Below, piece after piece: positions 52,285 through 61,915 of a stretch of 64,000 nt of DNA. The first letter of the stretch is position 1. Each line of letters begins with the position of its first letter. Below the pieces are notes generated by a model that searched no databases, was not told where the DNA came from, and saw only the letters and a list, made by a program, of their open reading frames with translations. This DNA comes from Actinomycetota bacterium (GTDB taxonomy: Bacteria > Actinomycetota > Thermoleophilia > Solirubrobacterales > JACPNS01), in contig JACQZY010000013.1 in assembly GCA_016213645.1 (NCBI GenBank), positions 354,682 through 418,681 of the forward strand. Direction: 5' to 3'. Both the position numbers and the translations under genes were made by a program.

Positions 52285-55109
52285 CACCAAGCGCCCCCAA
52301 GGCCGAAGACATCAAGCGTGTAGAGGAATTCACGCGCGAACCGTTCGTTCTGAACGGCGACGATCCAGCCGTGGCGCTGGCGCCGGGCACGCTGCGCCGT
52401 CGCGCCTTCGACGCCGCGCTCGCGGAGCTTGACGGCGGCGAGGGCGAAGTGTCGCGCGACTGGGCGCGGCGTTACTCGCTGTTGCTTGGCCTGGAACGCG
52501 CGATCAGCGACCCCGAGCCCAAGCTCGCCGACGGCACAACACTCAACGCGCATCAGGTGGACGTGCTCAGCGGCACGCTCGCGGCGCTGATGACCGAGCA
52601 GGAGACCGCGCTCGACGGCAGTGTTGTGACCGGCGACGACGTCTTCGCCGAAGAGGAATTTGAGGACGACGAACTCGACGAGATCCCCGACGAGCCCGCT
52701 GAGGACGAAAACGGCGATGCCGAGGACGACATCGACTGGGACGTGTTCGCCGAAGACGACAACGAAGAAGAAGAGGACACCGCCGAGTACATCCCCACCG
52801 GCGAGCACAAGCGCGGCGATCACGTCAGCGCGGACGCCGCGGCTTACGACGACGAAGAGCAGCTGCCCGAACAGCCGGAAGATCCAAACTCCGCCCATCG
52901 ATTTTGGTTCGAACACGCGACCGGCGCCGGCAAGACCGTCGCGGCGCTGGGATTTGTGGAGGCGTCTCGAACCGGCGGCGTGCTGATCCTCACGCACCGC
53001 CGCAACCTCGTGGACCAGTTCATCGGCGAACTCGTGGACCGCGGATACAAGCATCGGATCTCACCGCCTCTGCTTGACGGCGACGGCCACATGACCGGAC
53101 CGGTCACCGTTGAGACCTATCAGTGGTTCGTGCGTCACGCCGGCAACATCAGCGACGCGTACACGATCGTGATCTGCGATGAGGCCCACACCGCGCTGGG
53201 CGAAAAGACTTCTGCCGCGATTCGTCGCTGGAAGGAGCCGGTGTTCATCGGCATGACCGCCACCGGTGCGCTGATCGCACGTCATGTGACGGACCTCTTC
53301 CCTACGCAGACATCTCGCTTCGACCTCGCGCAGGCCGCGCGCCGTGGCGTGATTGCGCCGCTGCGCTGCGTGCGCATCCCTCCCGGCCCCGGCGTACGAA
53401 CGATCGCCAATGTGCCGCTGCGGCGCGGCGAGGTGGACCAGGACTTCGATCAGGAAGAGCTGGCCGCACTGCTCGACCAGGCGCCGTTCAACCTCGCGAT
53501 CGCCGATCTGTACCGCGCTCGTTTCAAGGACATGCCCGGCGTGGTTTATGCCGCCGGTGTGAAGCACGCTTACAACGTCGCCGAAGCATTTCGCGAATTC
53601 GGCATCAAGGCGAAGGCGGTCAGCGGCGAGACGCCCAAGCGTGAACTGGCCGAGACGCTTGCCGCCTACGAGCGCGGACAGCTCGACGTACTCGTCAACG
53701 CGCAGCTTTTGGCGGAGGGCTGGAACTCGCCGCGCGCGACCGTCTGCATGCACTTGGCACCGACTGCCTCCAAGCGCATTTACCAACAGCGCGTGGGCCG
53801 CGTCACGCGACGTCACCCCGGTAAAGAGGCCGGCATTGTGGTGGACTTCGTGCACGCGGCCACCACACATGACGATCCGGTCGTGACGCTGCACTCGCTA
53901 CTCGGGCGAGATGTTTACCGCGGCGGCGCGATCGTCGTAGGCCCGGTGCGCCGTGGCCGAGGACGCCGCCTTCGTGTGGAACGCCGCGTGTTGCCGGTCA
54001 CCCCGGACCACGAACGCCGTGCGCAGATCTTCGAGCGTGAGCTGTGGCGAATCAGTGTGGCCAATCTGGATTGGGGAGAGCAGCGGGTGTGGGCTGCGCT
54101 GGCCGGCTCCAAGGCCAACGCCAACAACTGGCGTCGCGCTCGCGCGATGATTCAGCACGACCGCACGGGCGAACTGCGACGGCATCTTTTTCTGACCGCA
54201 CTGGAACGCAACAAGCACCGCCCGGTACGGCTTCGTGCTTTGCAGGATCTGGCCAATTCCAAGGACCCCGAGGCCTACGACTTTGCGATCGAGATCATCG
54301 GCGGCTGGCAACGCGACGAACGCCGCGAGGCAACCAAGCTGATGTTCAAGGCGATCGCAGACAAGAACATCGGCAACCGCGAGCAGGGCGCCGCCTGGAT
54401 CTGGACGCTTGCCGCCTACACCCGCGAGCTGCACGAGCAGTACGCGGTGCAGCGCTGGCCTGAAACTAAGCGTCTACTTGGGCTGCTGGTCAACTCTTCT
54501 GGTCCGGCGCACGGGCGCAACGCCCGCCGCATCGTGCAGGAGACACGCAAACACGATCTGCGTCTGGCGGCGGCAGTACTTGCGGCGGCGGTGGCGCATT
54601 CGCCCGAGGCCGAGGAAGCATTGCGCGGCGGACGTCAGCGGTTGGCGCGCAAGCCCGGCGCGCTGGCGCGAGAGCTCAGCCGCAACTTCCCGAAGGCGCG
54701 CGGACGCAAGGGCCGCCGGCGCCGTGGCAACGAAAAAGACAAGGGCAAGCAGGCGAAACCGGCCTTGGCCGAAGGCGCGACCGCGATCCCGGAAAGCACC
54801 CCCGGAAAGTCGTCGGAGGAGACCAAGAGCGGTCGGCGGCCCCGTGCGAAGAATCGCGGCGCGGCTGGTAGGCCGAATGGAAACAAGCCGGGCGGCAGCG
54901 AGTCCGCCGCGAAAGAGTCCGCCGCGAACGAAGAGAGCGTCGCGGCCGAAGCCGTCAAAGGCGGTGCGAAGAACAAGGGCCGGGTGAAGCGCTCGGGTTC
55001 AGGCGTCCGAGACAAGAGCAACGGCGCCGACAACCCCGACGCTTCCGAAACCGCCCCGCGCATCCCGGTGCTCGGCAGCTTCGAAGATCTTTCTCGCGGC
55101 GACGGTTAA
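52281..55109 (+). CDS. SF2 DEAD/DEAH-type helicase with acidic insert and basic tail
   Basis: 942 residues. Motor domain of superfamily 2: motif Q-like LNAHQVDVLSG (about 88-98), Walker A ATGAGKT (213-219), DEAH (300-303), SAT-like MTATG, and C-terminal motifs LLAEGWNSPRATVCMHL and QRVGRVTRRHPGK. Between the Q-like motif and Walker A sits about 85 residues of Asp/Glu (about 120-205), and the last 120 residues are Lys/Arg/Ser-rich. After the motor a helical region (about 590-800) of HEAT-like look follows. ATG 52281 overlaps a leader ORF stop; an in-frame ATG 52236 is possible. Function unknown; RNA or DNA remodelling. Confidence 0.9.
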   Translation: MTPSAPKAEDIKRVEEFTREPFVLNGDDPAVALAPGTLRRRAFDAALAELDGGEGEVSRDWARRYSLLLGLERAISDPEPKLADGTTLNAHQVDVLSGTLAALMTEQETALDGSVVTGDDVFAEEEFEDDELDEIPDEPAEDENGDAEDDIDWDVFAEDDNEEEEDTAEYIPTGEHKRGDHVSADAAAYDDEEQLPEQPEDPNSAHRFWFEHATGAGKTVAALGFVEASRTGGVLILTHRRNLVDQFIGELVDRGYKHRISPPLLDGDGHMTGPVTVETYQWFVRHAGNISDAYTIVICDEAHTALGEKTSAAIRRWKEPVFIGMTATGALIARHVTDLFPTQTSRFDLAQAARRGVIAPLRCVRIPPGPGVRTIANVPLRRGEVDQDFDQEELAALLDQAPFNLAIADLYRARFKDMPGVVYAAGVKHAYNVAEAFREFGIKAKAVSGETPKRELAETLAAYERGQLDVLVNAQLLAEGWNSPRATVCMHLAPTASKRIYQQRVGRVTRRHPGKEAGIVVDFVHAATTHDDPVVTLHSLLGRDVYRGGAIVVGPVRRGRGRRLRVERRVLPVTPDHERRAQIFERELWRISVANLDWGEQRVWAALAGSKANANNWRRARAMIQHDRTGELRRHLFLTALERNKHRPVRLRALQDLANSKDPEAYDFAIEIIGGWQRDERREATKLMFKAIADKNIGNREQGAAWIWTLAAYTRELHEQYAVQRWPETKRLLGLLVNSSGPAHGRNARRIVQETRKHDLRLAAAVLAAAVAHSPEAEEALRGGRQRLARKPGALARELSRNFPKARGRKGRRRRGNEKDKGKQAKPALAEGATAIPESTPGKSSEETKSGRRPRAKNRGAAGRPNGNKPGGSESAAKESAANEESVAAEAVKGGAKNKGRVKRSGSGVRDKSNGADNPDASETAPRIPVLGSFEDLSRGDG

Positions 55110-55150
55110 ACGATCTTCGCCCCTTTTTGATCCCGAGCGGGACAGGCCTT

Positions 55151-55858
55151 CTAATCCAGGCTTAGGTGCACTTCTCCGGCGGCGAGCGTTTCGGTGGTGC
55201 CGTCGTCAAGGGCAACTACGAGGTTGCCGTGATTGTCGATACCGGTAGCGGTGCCGGCGCCGCTGGACCAGCTGATTCTGCTTCCCCGAAGTGCGTCGCG
55301 CTCGCGCCACGCGTCGACGACTTCGGGTTCTTCAGCGGCAAACCATCGAGTCAGCCGATCGAGCAGCGGTGTCAATGCGTCGGTGCCGCGCGGCAGCGCC
55401 AGCGAACCGGCAGTCTCCTGAAGGTCAGCGGGCATGTGGCGCATGTCAACGGAGGTGTTGAGACCGATTCCGACGACCATCCACGAGTGTTCGGCCTGCG
55501 CCTCGGGACGGGCCTCGACGAGAATGCCGGCGACCTTGCGGCCCTCGATCCAAACGTCGTTGGGCCATTTGATCCGTGCGCTGAGGTTGCGAAGCTGTTC
55601 GCAGGTCTCGGCGACCGCCAGGCCGGCCGCCAGCGATGCCAGCGAATGACGCGGCAGCACGGGTCGCACAATCACCGACATCAGCAGCGCGTCGCCCGCA
55701 GGGGCTACCCATGAACGTCCCTGACGGCCGTGGCCGGCCGTTTGTTCGTTTGTCGTAACGGTCGCGCCGTGCGGCGCGCCGGCCTCGGCCAGCTTCTTGG
55801 CGAGGTCGTTCGTCGAATCGCAGACGCGGTGGTGAGCGTGAGGGAGTCCGAGTGTCAC
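55151..55858 (-). CDS. birA: biotin-[acetyl-CoA-carboxylase] ligase (no DNA-binding domain)
   Basis: 235 residues, catalytic type without the N-terminal repressor helix-turn-helix. Biotinyl-AMP site GHGRQGRSW (42-50), KWPNDV (97-102) and the SH3-like C-terminal domain. Start GTG 55858 overlaps the stop of the upstream gene (GTGA), so it is co-translated with it. Biotinylates acyl-CoA carboxylases; no regulation by BirA binding is expected. Confidence 0.93.
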   Translation of the reverse strand: MTLGLPHAHHRVCDSTNDLAKKLAEAGAPHGATVTTNEQTAGHGRQGRSWVAPAGDALLMSVIVRPVLPRHSLASLAAGLAVAETCEQLRNLSARIKWPNDVWIEGRKVAGILVEARPEAQAEHSWMVVGIGLNTSVDMRHMPADLQETAGSLALPRGTDALTPLLDRLTRWFAAEEPEVVDAWRERDALRGSRISWSSGAGTATGIDNHGNLVVALDDGTTETLAAGEVHLSLD

Positions 55859-56820
55859 GCGGGCGGAGCGGGGGGCGGCGCGGGCGGTGAGGACTGCTCG
55901 GGTGGCGCGACCGGCGCGCCGCTGCCGACGGGCGGCGGCTGGGAGGCTGCGACGGCGGGCGTGGCTTCGCCGGCGGCGATGACGCCACGCGGCGGTTCGC
56001 CGCTGGTGAGCGGTTCTCCGAGCACCGTCACAATCGCGCCACGCGTGATGCCAAGTTGTTCGGCGGCGTTTCCGCCATTGACGGCTATTGCCAGCGAGCC
56101 GTTCGAATCTTCGTAGAGCATCGGCTCGTTCGGCGCGACTTCTTCGAAGGCGCCAACCAGTCGGACCGGCATGCGCATACCGGCGGCGTCAATCTCAACC
56201 TGTTTCACGCCCGCAATTCCCGCCGCTTGAAGTTCGATCGGCGAGGCGGCCAACCGCACGTTGCCGTACACGTCCACTTCCAGCACCTCGGCTTCGATGC
56301 GCCCCGCCGCCACGCTGGGTTGCGGCAACTGCACACCCATCAGAACCGAAGGGTCGATCGGCTGTCCGGCGACCGTCAGCGATCCGCCACTCGCGAGCCG
56401 CGCCGCGACCGGCGCGAACAGGTCGCGCCCGTGAAACGTGCGCGACACCGGCTCCAGGCGCCACTGCGACGAGGTCAGTTCGTACACCGTCTCCGGTCCG
56501 CCGGTCAGTGCGATCGCGGGCGCCAGTAGGCCGTTGTCCGGACCGATGAAGCTGAAGCCCTCGCGCGTGTGCACCGCGACCGCGCGCCGCGCGCCGCCGA
56601 CGCCCGGATCCACCACGGCGAGCACCACCGCGCGACGGGGCAAAAAGGGAATTGCATCGGCCAGCGCGATCGCACCGGCGCGTACGTCCTGCGGGGCGAT
56701 GCTGTGGGTGAGATCGACAATCGGAATCTCTGCGTCGATCTGACGGATCACGGCATGGACAATGCCGACGCAGGGATCGCTGCGGCCGTAGTCCGACATG
56801 AACACAAGACACCGGGCCAT
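55855..56820 (-). CDS. SAM hydroxide adenosyltransferase (DUF62/fluorinase-like)
   Basis: 321 residues. Family that cleaves S-adenosylmethionine to adenosine and methionine using water/hydroxide, homologous to fluorinase. Key stretches: FMSDYGRSDPCVG (7-19), DLTHSIAPQDVRAGA, VVDPGVGGARR with the conserved Arg-Arg, FIGPDNGLL and TFHGRDLFAP with His. The C-terminus (about 280-321) adds a Pro/Ala-rich tail not in the family core. A TAGCTT box 6 nt before ATG 56820 suggests a leaderless start. birA overlaps its end. Confidence 0.9.
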   Translation of the reverse strand: MARCLVFMSDYGRSDPCVGIVHAVIRQIDAEIPIVDLTHSIAPQDVRAGAIALADAIPFLPRRAVVLAVVDPGVGGARRAVAVHTREGFSFIGPDNGLLAPAIALTGGPETVYELTSSQWRLEPVSRTFHGRDLFAPVAARLASGGSLTVAGQPIDPSVLMGVQLPQPSVAAGRIEAEVLEVDVYGNVRLAASPIELQAAGIAGVKQVEIDAAGMRMPVRLVGAFEEVAPNEPMLYEDSNGSLAIAVNGGNAAEQLGITRGAIVTVLGEPLTSGEPPRGVIAAGEATPAVAASQPPPVGSGAPVAPPEQSSPPAPPPAPPA

Positions 56821-56826
56821 ACAAAC

Positions 56827-56832
56827 AAGCTA
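56827..56832 (-). promoter_or_regulatory. -10-like TANNNT box, leaderless DUF62 gene
   Basis: TAGCTT on the - strand, 6 nt before ATG 56820. Confidence 0.5.
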
Positions 56833-56936
56833 ACACCGGCACAGGCCGGACGTACCGCGTTTTCGCTATTTGTCGAGCGGATGGCGGGCCGTCCGCCGAG
56901 CCGATCTGATGCCGGCCTGAAGTGACTCTCGCCGAG

Positions 56937-58502
56937 TCAGTCCGTGGTCGGCGGTGGATTGGCCTGGTTGACCTGCGCCTCCAGGAGCGCCTCCACCATT
57001 CCGTCGATGTCGTGGCGCTTAGCTTCGATTGTTGGTTCAAGACCGAATTCGCGCATTACGCCCGAGGTGATCGGGCCGATCGACACCAGGCTCGGTCCGC
57101 GCAGCGGCTCCACACCGCCGAGCGACTCCACCAGCGACCGCACTGCCGAACCACTTGCGAAAGTCACAAAATCGGCCCCGGCCAGCGCCTCTGATTGCGC
57201 GTCGGTGAGTGGGGTGGCGATGGTGTCGTAAAGGTCGACCCGCTCCACCATGGCGCCTTGTTCGGCGAGTCCGTCGGCCAGCACCGGACGCGCACCCGAG
57301 GCCACGGCGACCAGCACTCGCCGTCCCTCCAGCGCCTGCTTGGAAAGCAACTCAAGCAGACCCTCGGCGGTGGCGCGATCGGGCACGAAGTCGGCGATCA
57401 CGCCGTACCGGCGTAGCGCCTCGGCGGTCGCGGTTCCGACTGCCGCAAGCTGGGTTTCCGCAAGTACGCGGGTGTCGGCCGCCACGTCTTCGAGTGCGGT
57501 GAAAAACGCGTCAACGCCGTTGGCGCTGGTGAAGCAAATCAGGTCGAACGCGCCGCCGGCCGCGACGCGCGCGGCGATCGCGCCGACAGCCTCGTTATCG
57601 CGAAACTGAATGCTGACGACCGGCGTTTCCACGACCGCGGCGCCGAGTTCCCGAAGTCGCGTCGCGAGCTTGCCCGCCTGCGGCCGCGCCCGTGTGACGG
57701 CAACGCTGCGGCCGAACAGCGGACGCTTCTCAAACCATTCGATCCGTTCGCGTTCGATCGCGACGTCGCCGACCACGGTCAATGCGGGTGGATTGACACC
57801 GGCCGTCGCGACACGCTCGGCGATCTGATCGAGCGGCGCGGTGACCGTGTGCTGCGCGGCGGTCGTGCCCTGAGCGATCACTGCCACGGGTTGCGAGGCG
57901 CTGCGCCCACCGGCGATCAACCGTTCGGCGATCCGTGGCAAGTTCTTGACACCCATGTAGAAGACGAGCGTGCCGGGAAACGCCGCGAGCGCCGGCCAAT
58001 CCAGCGTGGACTCATCCTTCTCCGGGTTTTCCTGCCCGGTCACGAAGGCGACCGCCGCGGCGTGGTCGCGATGGGTGACCGGAATTCCGGCGTAGGCCGC
58101 CGCCGCGACTCCGGCGGTCACGCCGGGCACGATCTCAAATGGAATTCCGGCGGCCGCGATTGTGGCCGCTTCCTCACCGCCGCGCCCAAACACAAATGGA
58201 TCGCCGCCCTTCAACCGAACGACCGATCGGCCCTCGCGCGCCAGCTCAACGATCCGTGATTCGATCTCCGGCTGCAGTTTGGAATCCCCGCGCGGACCTT
58301 TGCCCGCGAACTCTTTCAGCGCGTCCGGCCGCGCTCCGGCCATGGCGGTTTCGGGGATTAGGCGGTCATAGAGCACGGCGTCCGCGGTGGCGATCAATTC
58401 CAGCGACCGCGCGGTCATCAAGCCGGGATCGCCCGGTCCGCCGCCGACCAAATACACGGTGCCGGGCTTCGCGCCGCCAACGCCCGGCGCGCCAGGCGTC
58501 AC
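56937..58502 (-). CDS. cobA-hemD: fused uroporphyrinogen-III methyltransferase / uroporphyrinogen-III synthase
   Basis: 521 residues. N-terminal half (about 12-250) is SUMT/CobA: VYLVGGGPGDPGLMT, YDRLI, GGDPFVFGRGGEE, VTHRDHA. The C-terminal half (about 262-515) is HemD with RARPQAGKLATRLRELGA and TSANGVDAFF. It makes uroporphyrinogen III for haem and its dimethylated form for sirohaem/cobalamin. Its start overlaps the hemC stop (ATGA). The fusion is common in Gram-positive bacteria. Confidence 0.94.
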   Translation of the reverse strand: MTPGAPGVGGAKPGTVYLVGGGPGDPGLMTARSLELIATADAVLYDRLIPETAMAGARPDALKEFAGKGPRGDSKLQPEIESRIVELAREGRSVVRLKGGDPFVFGRGGEEAATIAAAGIPFEIVPGVTAGVAAAAYAGIPVTHRDHAAAVAFVTGQENPEKDESTLDWPALAAFPGTLVFYMGVKNLPRIAERLIAGGRSASQPVAVIAQGTTAAQHTVTAPLDQIAERVATAGVNPPALTVVGDVAIERERIEWFEKRPLFGRSVAVTRARPQAGKLATRLRELGAAVVETPVVSIQFRDNEAVGAIAARVAAGGAFDLICFTSANGVDAFFTALEDVAADTRVLAETQLAAVGTATAEALRRYGVIADFVPDRATAEGLLELLSKQALEGRRVLVAVASGARPVLADGLAEQGAMVERVDLYDTIATPLTDAQSEALAGADFVTFASGSAVRSLVESLGGVEPLRGPSLVSIGPITSGVMREFGLEPTIEAKRHDIDGMVEALLEAQVNQANPPPTTD

Positions 58503-59422
58503 GCCGCCAACTCCTCGGCCCGCGCGAGAATTTCGTCGCCGCCGGCCTGCCTCATGCGCTGGGCCAGCAGATGGCCTAGAAGGTGCGCTTCGCCGGCTAG
58601 GCCGTTGACTTCATCTTCAACGTAGCTCGAACCGTCGGGCAGACCCAGCCAGCCGCGCACGGTCAGCTTGTCGGCGCCGGCCTCGCCGCCGTTGGCGCCG
58701 CCACCCGGCATCACACTCGCGTGGATTCCGACCGGGGTATTGCAGGTGGCCACCAGGCCGATCGCCGCCGCACGCTCGGCCGTCAGCTCGCGCTGTGAAT
58801 TCTGGTCGGAGAGCGGTCCGATCAGCGCGGTGGTCGTGAGGTCGATGTCGCGTACCTGCAGGGCCAGACAGCCCTGGCCGGGAGCCGGGACAAACCGGTC
58901 CAGTGCGGACGAGGGAAGATCCGCACCAACGCCAAGCCGCCTGATGCCCGCCGCCGCCAGCACGATCGCGTCATACTCGCCGGCGGCCAGCTTGCCAAGC
59001 CGGGTGTCGATGTTGCCGCGCACCGGCTCAACGTTCAGGTCCGGTCGCACCGAAAGCAATTGCGCGGCGCGGCGCCGTGAACTTGTACCCACGGTCGCTC
59101 CCTCGGCCAGCGCGTCCAGCGACTCGGCGCCTAAGAGCATGTCGCGCGGGTCTTCGCGCTTTGGCACCGCGGCGATCAGCAGCCCGGGCGTGTCCTCTCC
59201 GGGGATGTCTTTGGCGGAGTGCACGGCGAGGTCGATGTCCTGCGAGCGCAGGTTTTGCTCCAGGTTGTTGACGAAGCGCGACTTGTCGGCGATCCCGCCG
59301 TCGTCGGTGACGATCGTCACGGGCTCGATCGCAAGCGAAGGGTCGAGCCGGCGCAGCGCGTCGATCACATGGCCGGTCTGGGCCAGCGCGAGCTTGCTTC
59401 CGCGCGTGCCGACCCTCAGCAT
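58499..59422 (-). CDS. hemC: porphobilinogen deaminase
   Basis: 307 residues. Condenses four porphobilinogen units to hydroxymethylbilane. N-terminal RVGTRGSKLALAQTG, HSAKDIPG (68-75), TSSRRRAAQL, GNIDTRLGKL. The dipyrromethane cofactor cysteine is C227 in ATCNTPVG. Lies between hemA (12 nt gap) and cobA-hemD (4-nt overlap). Confidence 0.95.
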   Translation of the reverse strand: MLRVGTRGSKLALAQTGHVIDALRRLDPSLAIEPVTIVTDDGGIADKSRFVNNLEQNLRSQDIDLAVHSAKDIPGEDTPGLLIAAVPKREDPRDMLLGAESLDALAEGATVGTSSRRRAAQLLSVRPDLNVEPVRGNIDTRLGKLAAGEYDAIVLAAAGIRRLGVGADLPSSALDRFVPAPGQGCLALQVRDIDLTTTALIGPLSDQNSQRELTAERAAAIGLVATCNTPVGIHASVMPGGGANGGEAGADKLTVRGWLGLPDGSSYVEDEVNGLAGEAHLLGHLLAQRMRQAGGDEILARAEELAA

Positions 59423-59434
59423 CCGTTCACCATC

Positions 59435-60805
59435 TCAGCTCTTTCCGCCGCGCTCGCGGTGCTCGTCAATCGAGCGCACCTCGGCTTCGGCGCGAGGAGC
59501 GTCTTCCGCGCGCGCGGCCTGCTGCGCCTCGTCCACCGGATCGAGCGCGAAAAGTTCGCGAAGCGCCTGAATGTAGGCGTATGCGTCATCGGCTCCGCTC
59601 GCACGCTTCAGCCGCAGTGTCGGCTCGTGCAGCACGCGCGAGACGATCGAGCGCACCATCGCGTCGACGCGTTCGTGGTCGGCCTCGCTCAAAGACTCAA
59701 ACTTGGTGCGGTTCTCGGCCACGACCTGCTCGGCGATCTGCTCAGCGCGCCGCCGCATCGCGCTGATCGTCGGCAGCACGTCGAGGCTGGTTAGCCATTG
59801 GTCGAAGCGGTCATGCTCCTCGGCGATGATCGTCTCTGCCTTCGAAGCCTCCACGCGGCGTACGCCCAGGTTGCGGTCGATCGCGCGCTGCAGGTCGTCG
59901 ATGTCGAAATACGTGACGCCCTCGATGTCGGAAACGGCCGGGTCGATGTCGCGTGGCACGGCGATGTCGATCATCAACAGCGGACGGCCCACGCGCAGAC
60001 GCATCACTTCTTCGATTGCTTCGGCGTCGATCAGCTGATGCGGCGATCCGGTTGAGCTGAGCACGATGTCGGTTTGTAAAAGCTCTTCTGGCAGATGGTC
60101 AAAGCGCACGGCCTTGCCGCCGTAACGCTCGGCCACGCCGATCGCGCGGTCGTAATGACGGTTGGCCACGAAAACCGTGTGCACGCCCGCGTTGCTGAGT
60201 GCCTTCGCCGTCAGCTCGCCGTTGCCGCCGGCGCCGATCACCAGAGTGCGCTGGTCCGCGAGGTCGTGACCGATCGTGTCACGCGCCAGTTCCACCGCCG
60301 CGCTTGAAACGCTGATCTTCAGCGAGCCGACTCCGGTCTCAGAATGCGCGCGCTTGGCGGCGGCGATCGCGTCGCGGAAAAGGCGGTTGGTGACCGGTCC
60401 GGTCACGCCTTCGGCCAGCGCCAGTTCGTAAGCGCGCTTGACCTGGCCGAGCACTTCGGTCTCGCCGATGATCATCGAATCCAGACCCGTTGTCACGCGC
60501 ATCAGGTGCTTGACCATCGCTTCGCCGCGGTGCGTGTAAAGACGCTCGACAAGTTGTGTGGGCCGGATGCCCGCGTATCGCGACAGTTCACCCAGGGCCA
60601 GTGTTTCGGCCTCTACGGGGTTGCTCACCACGAAGTAAAGCTCGGTGCGATTGCAGGTGCTGATCGCGACGGCCTCGTGGATTTCCGCATGGGCTTGCAG
60701 GTCGCCCAGCATCGCCGCCGCCTGGTTTTCGGTCAGCGCGAGGCGCTCGCGCAACGCAACCGGCGCGGTCTTGTGGGAAATACCTATCGCGAGCAGTTCG
60801 GTCAT
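59435..60805 (-). CDS. hemA: glutamyl-tRNA reductase
   Basis: 456 residues. First step of the C5 pathway: reduces Glu-tRNA to glutamate-1-semialdehyde, the substrate of HemL at the left end of the window. Catalytic C51 in STCNRTELY, NADPH domain VIGAGGNGELTAKAL, followed by a dimerisation helix. ATG 60805 gives MTELLAIGISHKTAP, the family N-terminus; GTG 60844 is less likely. The last 60 residues include an Ala/Arg-rich tail. Preceded by ccmD, 105 nt away. Confidence 0.95.
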   Translation of the reverse strand: MTELLAIGISHKTAPVALRERLALTENQAAAMLGDLQAHAEIHEAVAISTCNRTELYFVVSNPVEAETLALGELSRYAGIRPTQLVERLYTHRGEAMVKHLMRVTTGLDSMIIGETEVLGQVKRAYELALAEGVTGPVTNRLFRDAIAAAKRAHSETGVGSLKISVSSAAVELARDTIGHDLADQRTLVIGAGGNGELTAKALSNAGVHTVFVANRHYDRAIGVAERYGGKAVRFDHLPEELLQTDIVLSSTGSPHQLIDAEAIEEVMRLRVGRPLLMIDIAVPRDIDPAVSDIEGVTYFDIDDLQRAIDRNLGVRRVEASKAETIIAEEHDRFDQWLTSLDVLPTISAMRRRAEQIAEQVVAENRTKFESLSEADHERVDAMVRSIVSRVLHEPTLRLKRASGADDAYAYIQALRELFALDPVDEAQQAARAEDAPRAEAEVRSIDEHRERGGKS

Positions 60806-60910
60806 CGTTTGTCTGGGGGGAGTACGTCCGGCGGTCGTCTTCACTAGAGATTACGACGGCTGCGACGTTGCTGCCCGGAAACTGCACGCGGATTCGCGAG
60901 CGTGTGCGGT

Positions 60911-61108
60911 TTAGGCGTCGTCGCCGGGCTTGCGCGTGCGCTCTTGCAGGTCGCCGAGTCCGCGCTGCAAGCGCACGAGTTTTGCCGCCATGATCCCTAT
61001 GTACACCAGCAACAGAGCGACGAATACGGCGTAAGCGGCGGCCACGTAACCACCACCGGTGTCGGCGGCGATCGGCAGGGCGGCGAGCGTGGCGATGGCG
61101 GCGGTCAT
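60911..61108 (-). CDS. ccmD: CcmD-like small haem exporter subunit
   Basis: 65 residues with one membrane helix (about 20-43) and a basic cytoplasmic coil (KLVRLQRGLGDLQER). Fits CcmD by position immediately after ccmC (ATGA overlap at 61105) and by shape rather than by a motif. It would help release holo-CcmE in the System I pathway. Confidence 0.75.
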   Translation of the reverse strand: MTAAIATLAALPIAADTGGGYVAAAYAVFVALLLVYIGIMAAKLVRLQRGLGDLQERTRKPGDDA

Positions 61109-61836
61109 GAGATCAGCTCCGCACGAAGTTTGCCAAGTCGCATCGACACACTTTTCGCCGTCAACTCAAATTTCCAGAGTGCCATCCACAGCAGGCCCAT
61201 GCCGATCAGCGATGTGTAGAAGCTGACGCGCATCTCGGCCGGCATCTCGCCTGCGCCGCCAAGCACGCGTGGGTGCACCAGTGAGGTGGCCAGTCGCACC
61301 GCCATGAAGTTCAGCGGTACAAAAGCGCCGCAGATGATCGCGTAGACGGCGGCCGAGCGCGCCTGGCGTTCGGGATCGTCGATCGCGAAGCGCATCGGCT
61401 GGTAGACCGCGTAGAGCAGAAAGACGATCAAAAACGACACCAGCGTCGGCTCTTTCCACTCCCACCACACGCCCCAGGCGGTCTTTGCCCAGATCGCGCC
61501 GGTGATCAGTGCGGCCACGCCGAAAATCAAACTGAGGTGAATCGCCACGTAGGAGCGCAGGTCCCACGACGAGTCGCGCGTTCGCAGGTACTGGATCGCC
61601 ATCACGCCACCGGCGATAAATCCGCACAGAGCGGCGATCGACAGCGGCACGTGCAGGTAGAAGATCTTCTGGCGCATGCCTTGGTCCGCGTCTTGAGGCG
61701 CCCAGAAGAAAACAAGCAGACCAGCCAGCGTGAGCGTGGCGGCCGCCGCGAAGGCGTATCCCACGAGTCCGCGCGAAAACGAGTCCGCGCTTGAGCGGGT
61801 GGCCGAGCGGCTGGAGAAGAAGCGTGATTGCGTCAT
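61105..61836 (-). CDS. ccmC: haem exporter CcmC
   Basis: 243 residues, six membrane helices. The tryptophan-rich haem-handling motif is WGVWWEWKEP (about 121-130), with haem-ligand histidines H62 and H100-type positions in FYLHVPLS and AIHLSLIFG. Transfers haem to CcmE. The N-terminus (1-22) is Ser/Arg-rich. ccmB ends at 61916, about 80 nt upstream. Confidence 0.92.
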   Translation of the reverse strand: MTQSRFFSSRSATRSSADSFSRGLVGYAFAAAATLTLAGLLVFFWAPQDADQGMRQKIFYLHVPLSIAALCGFIAGGVMAIQYLRTRDSSWDLRSYVAIHLSLIFGVAALITGAIWAKTAWGVWWEWKEPTLVSFLIVFLLYAVYQPMRFAIDDPERQARSAAVYAIICGAFVPLNFMAVRLATSLVHPRVLGGAGEMPAEMRVSFYTSLIGMGLLWMALWKFELTAKSVSMRLGKLRAELIS

Positions 61837-61915
61837 CCGTCGGTCTGAATCGGGAGTTAAGGGCGTTTGCGGGGCGCTCGCGCGGATCCGTTATTCGCCG
61901 GTGTTTACCGGCTGT

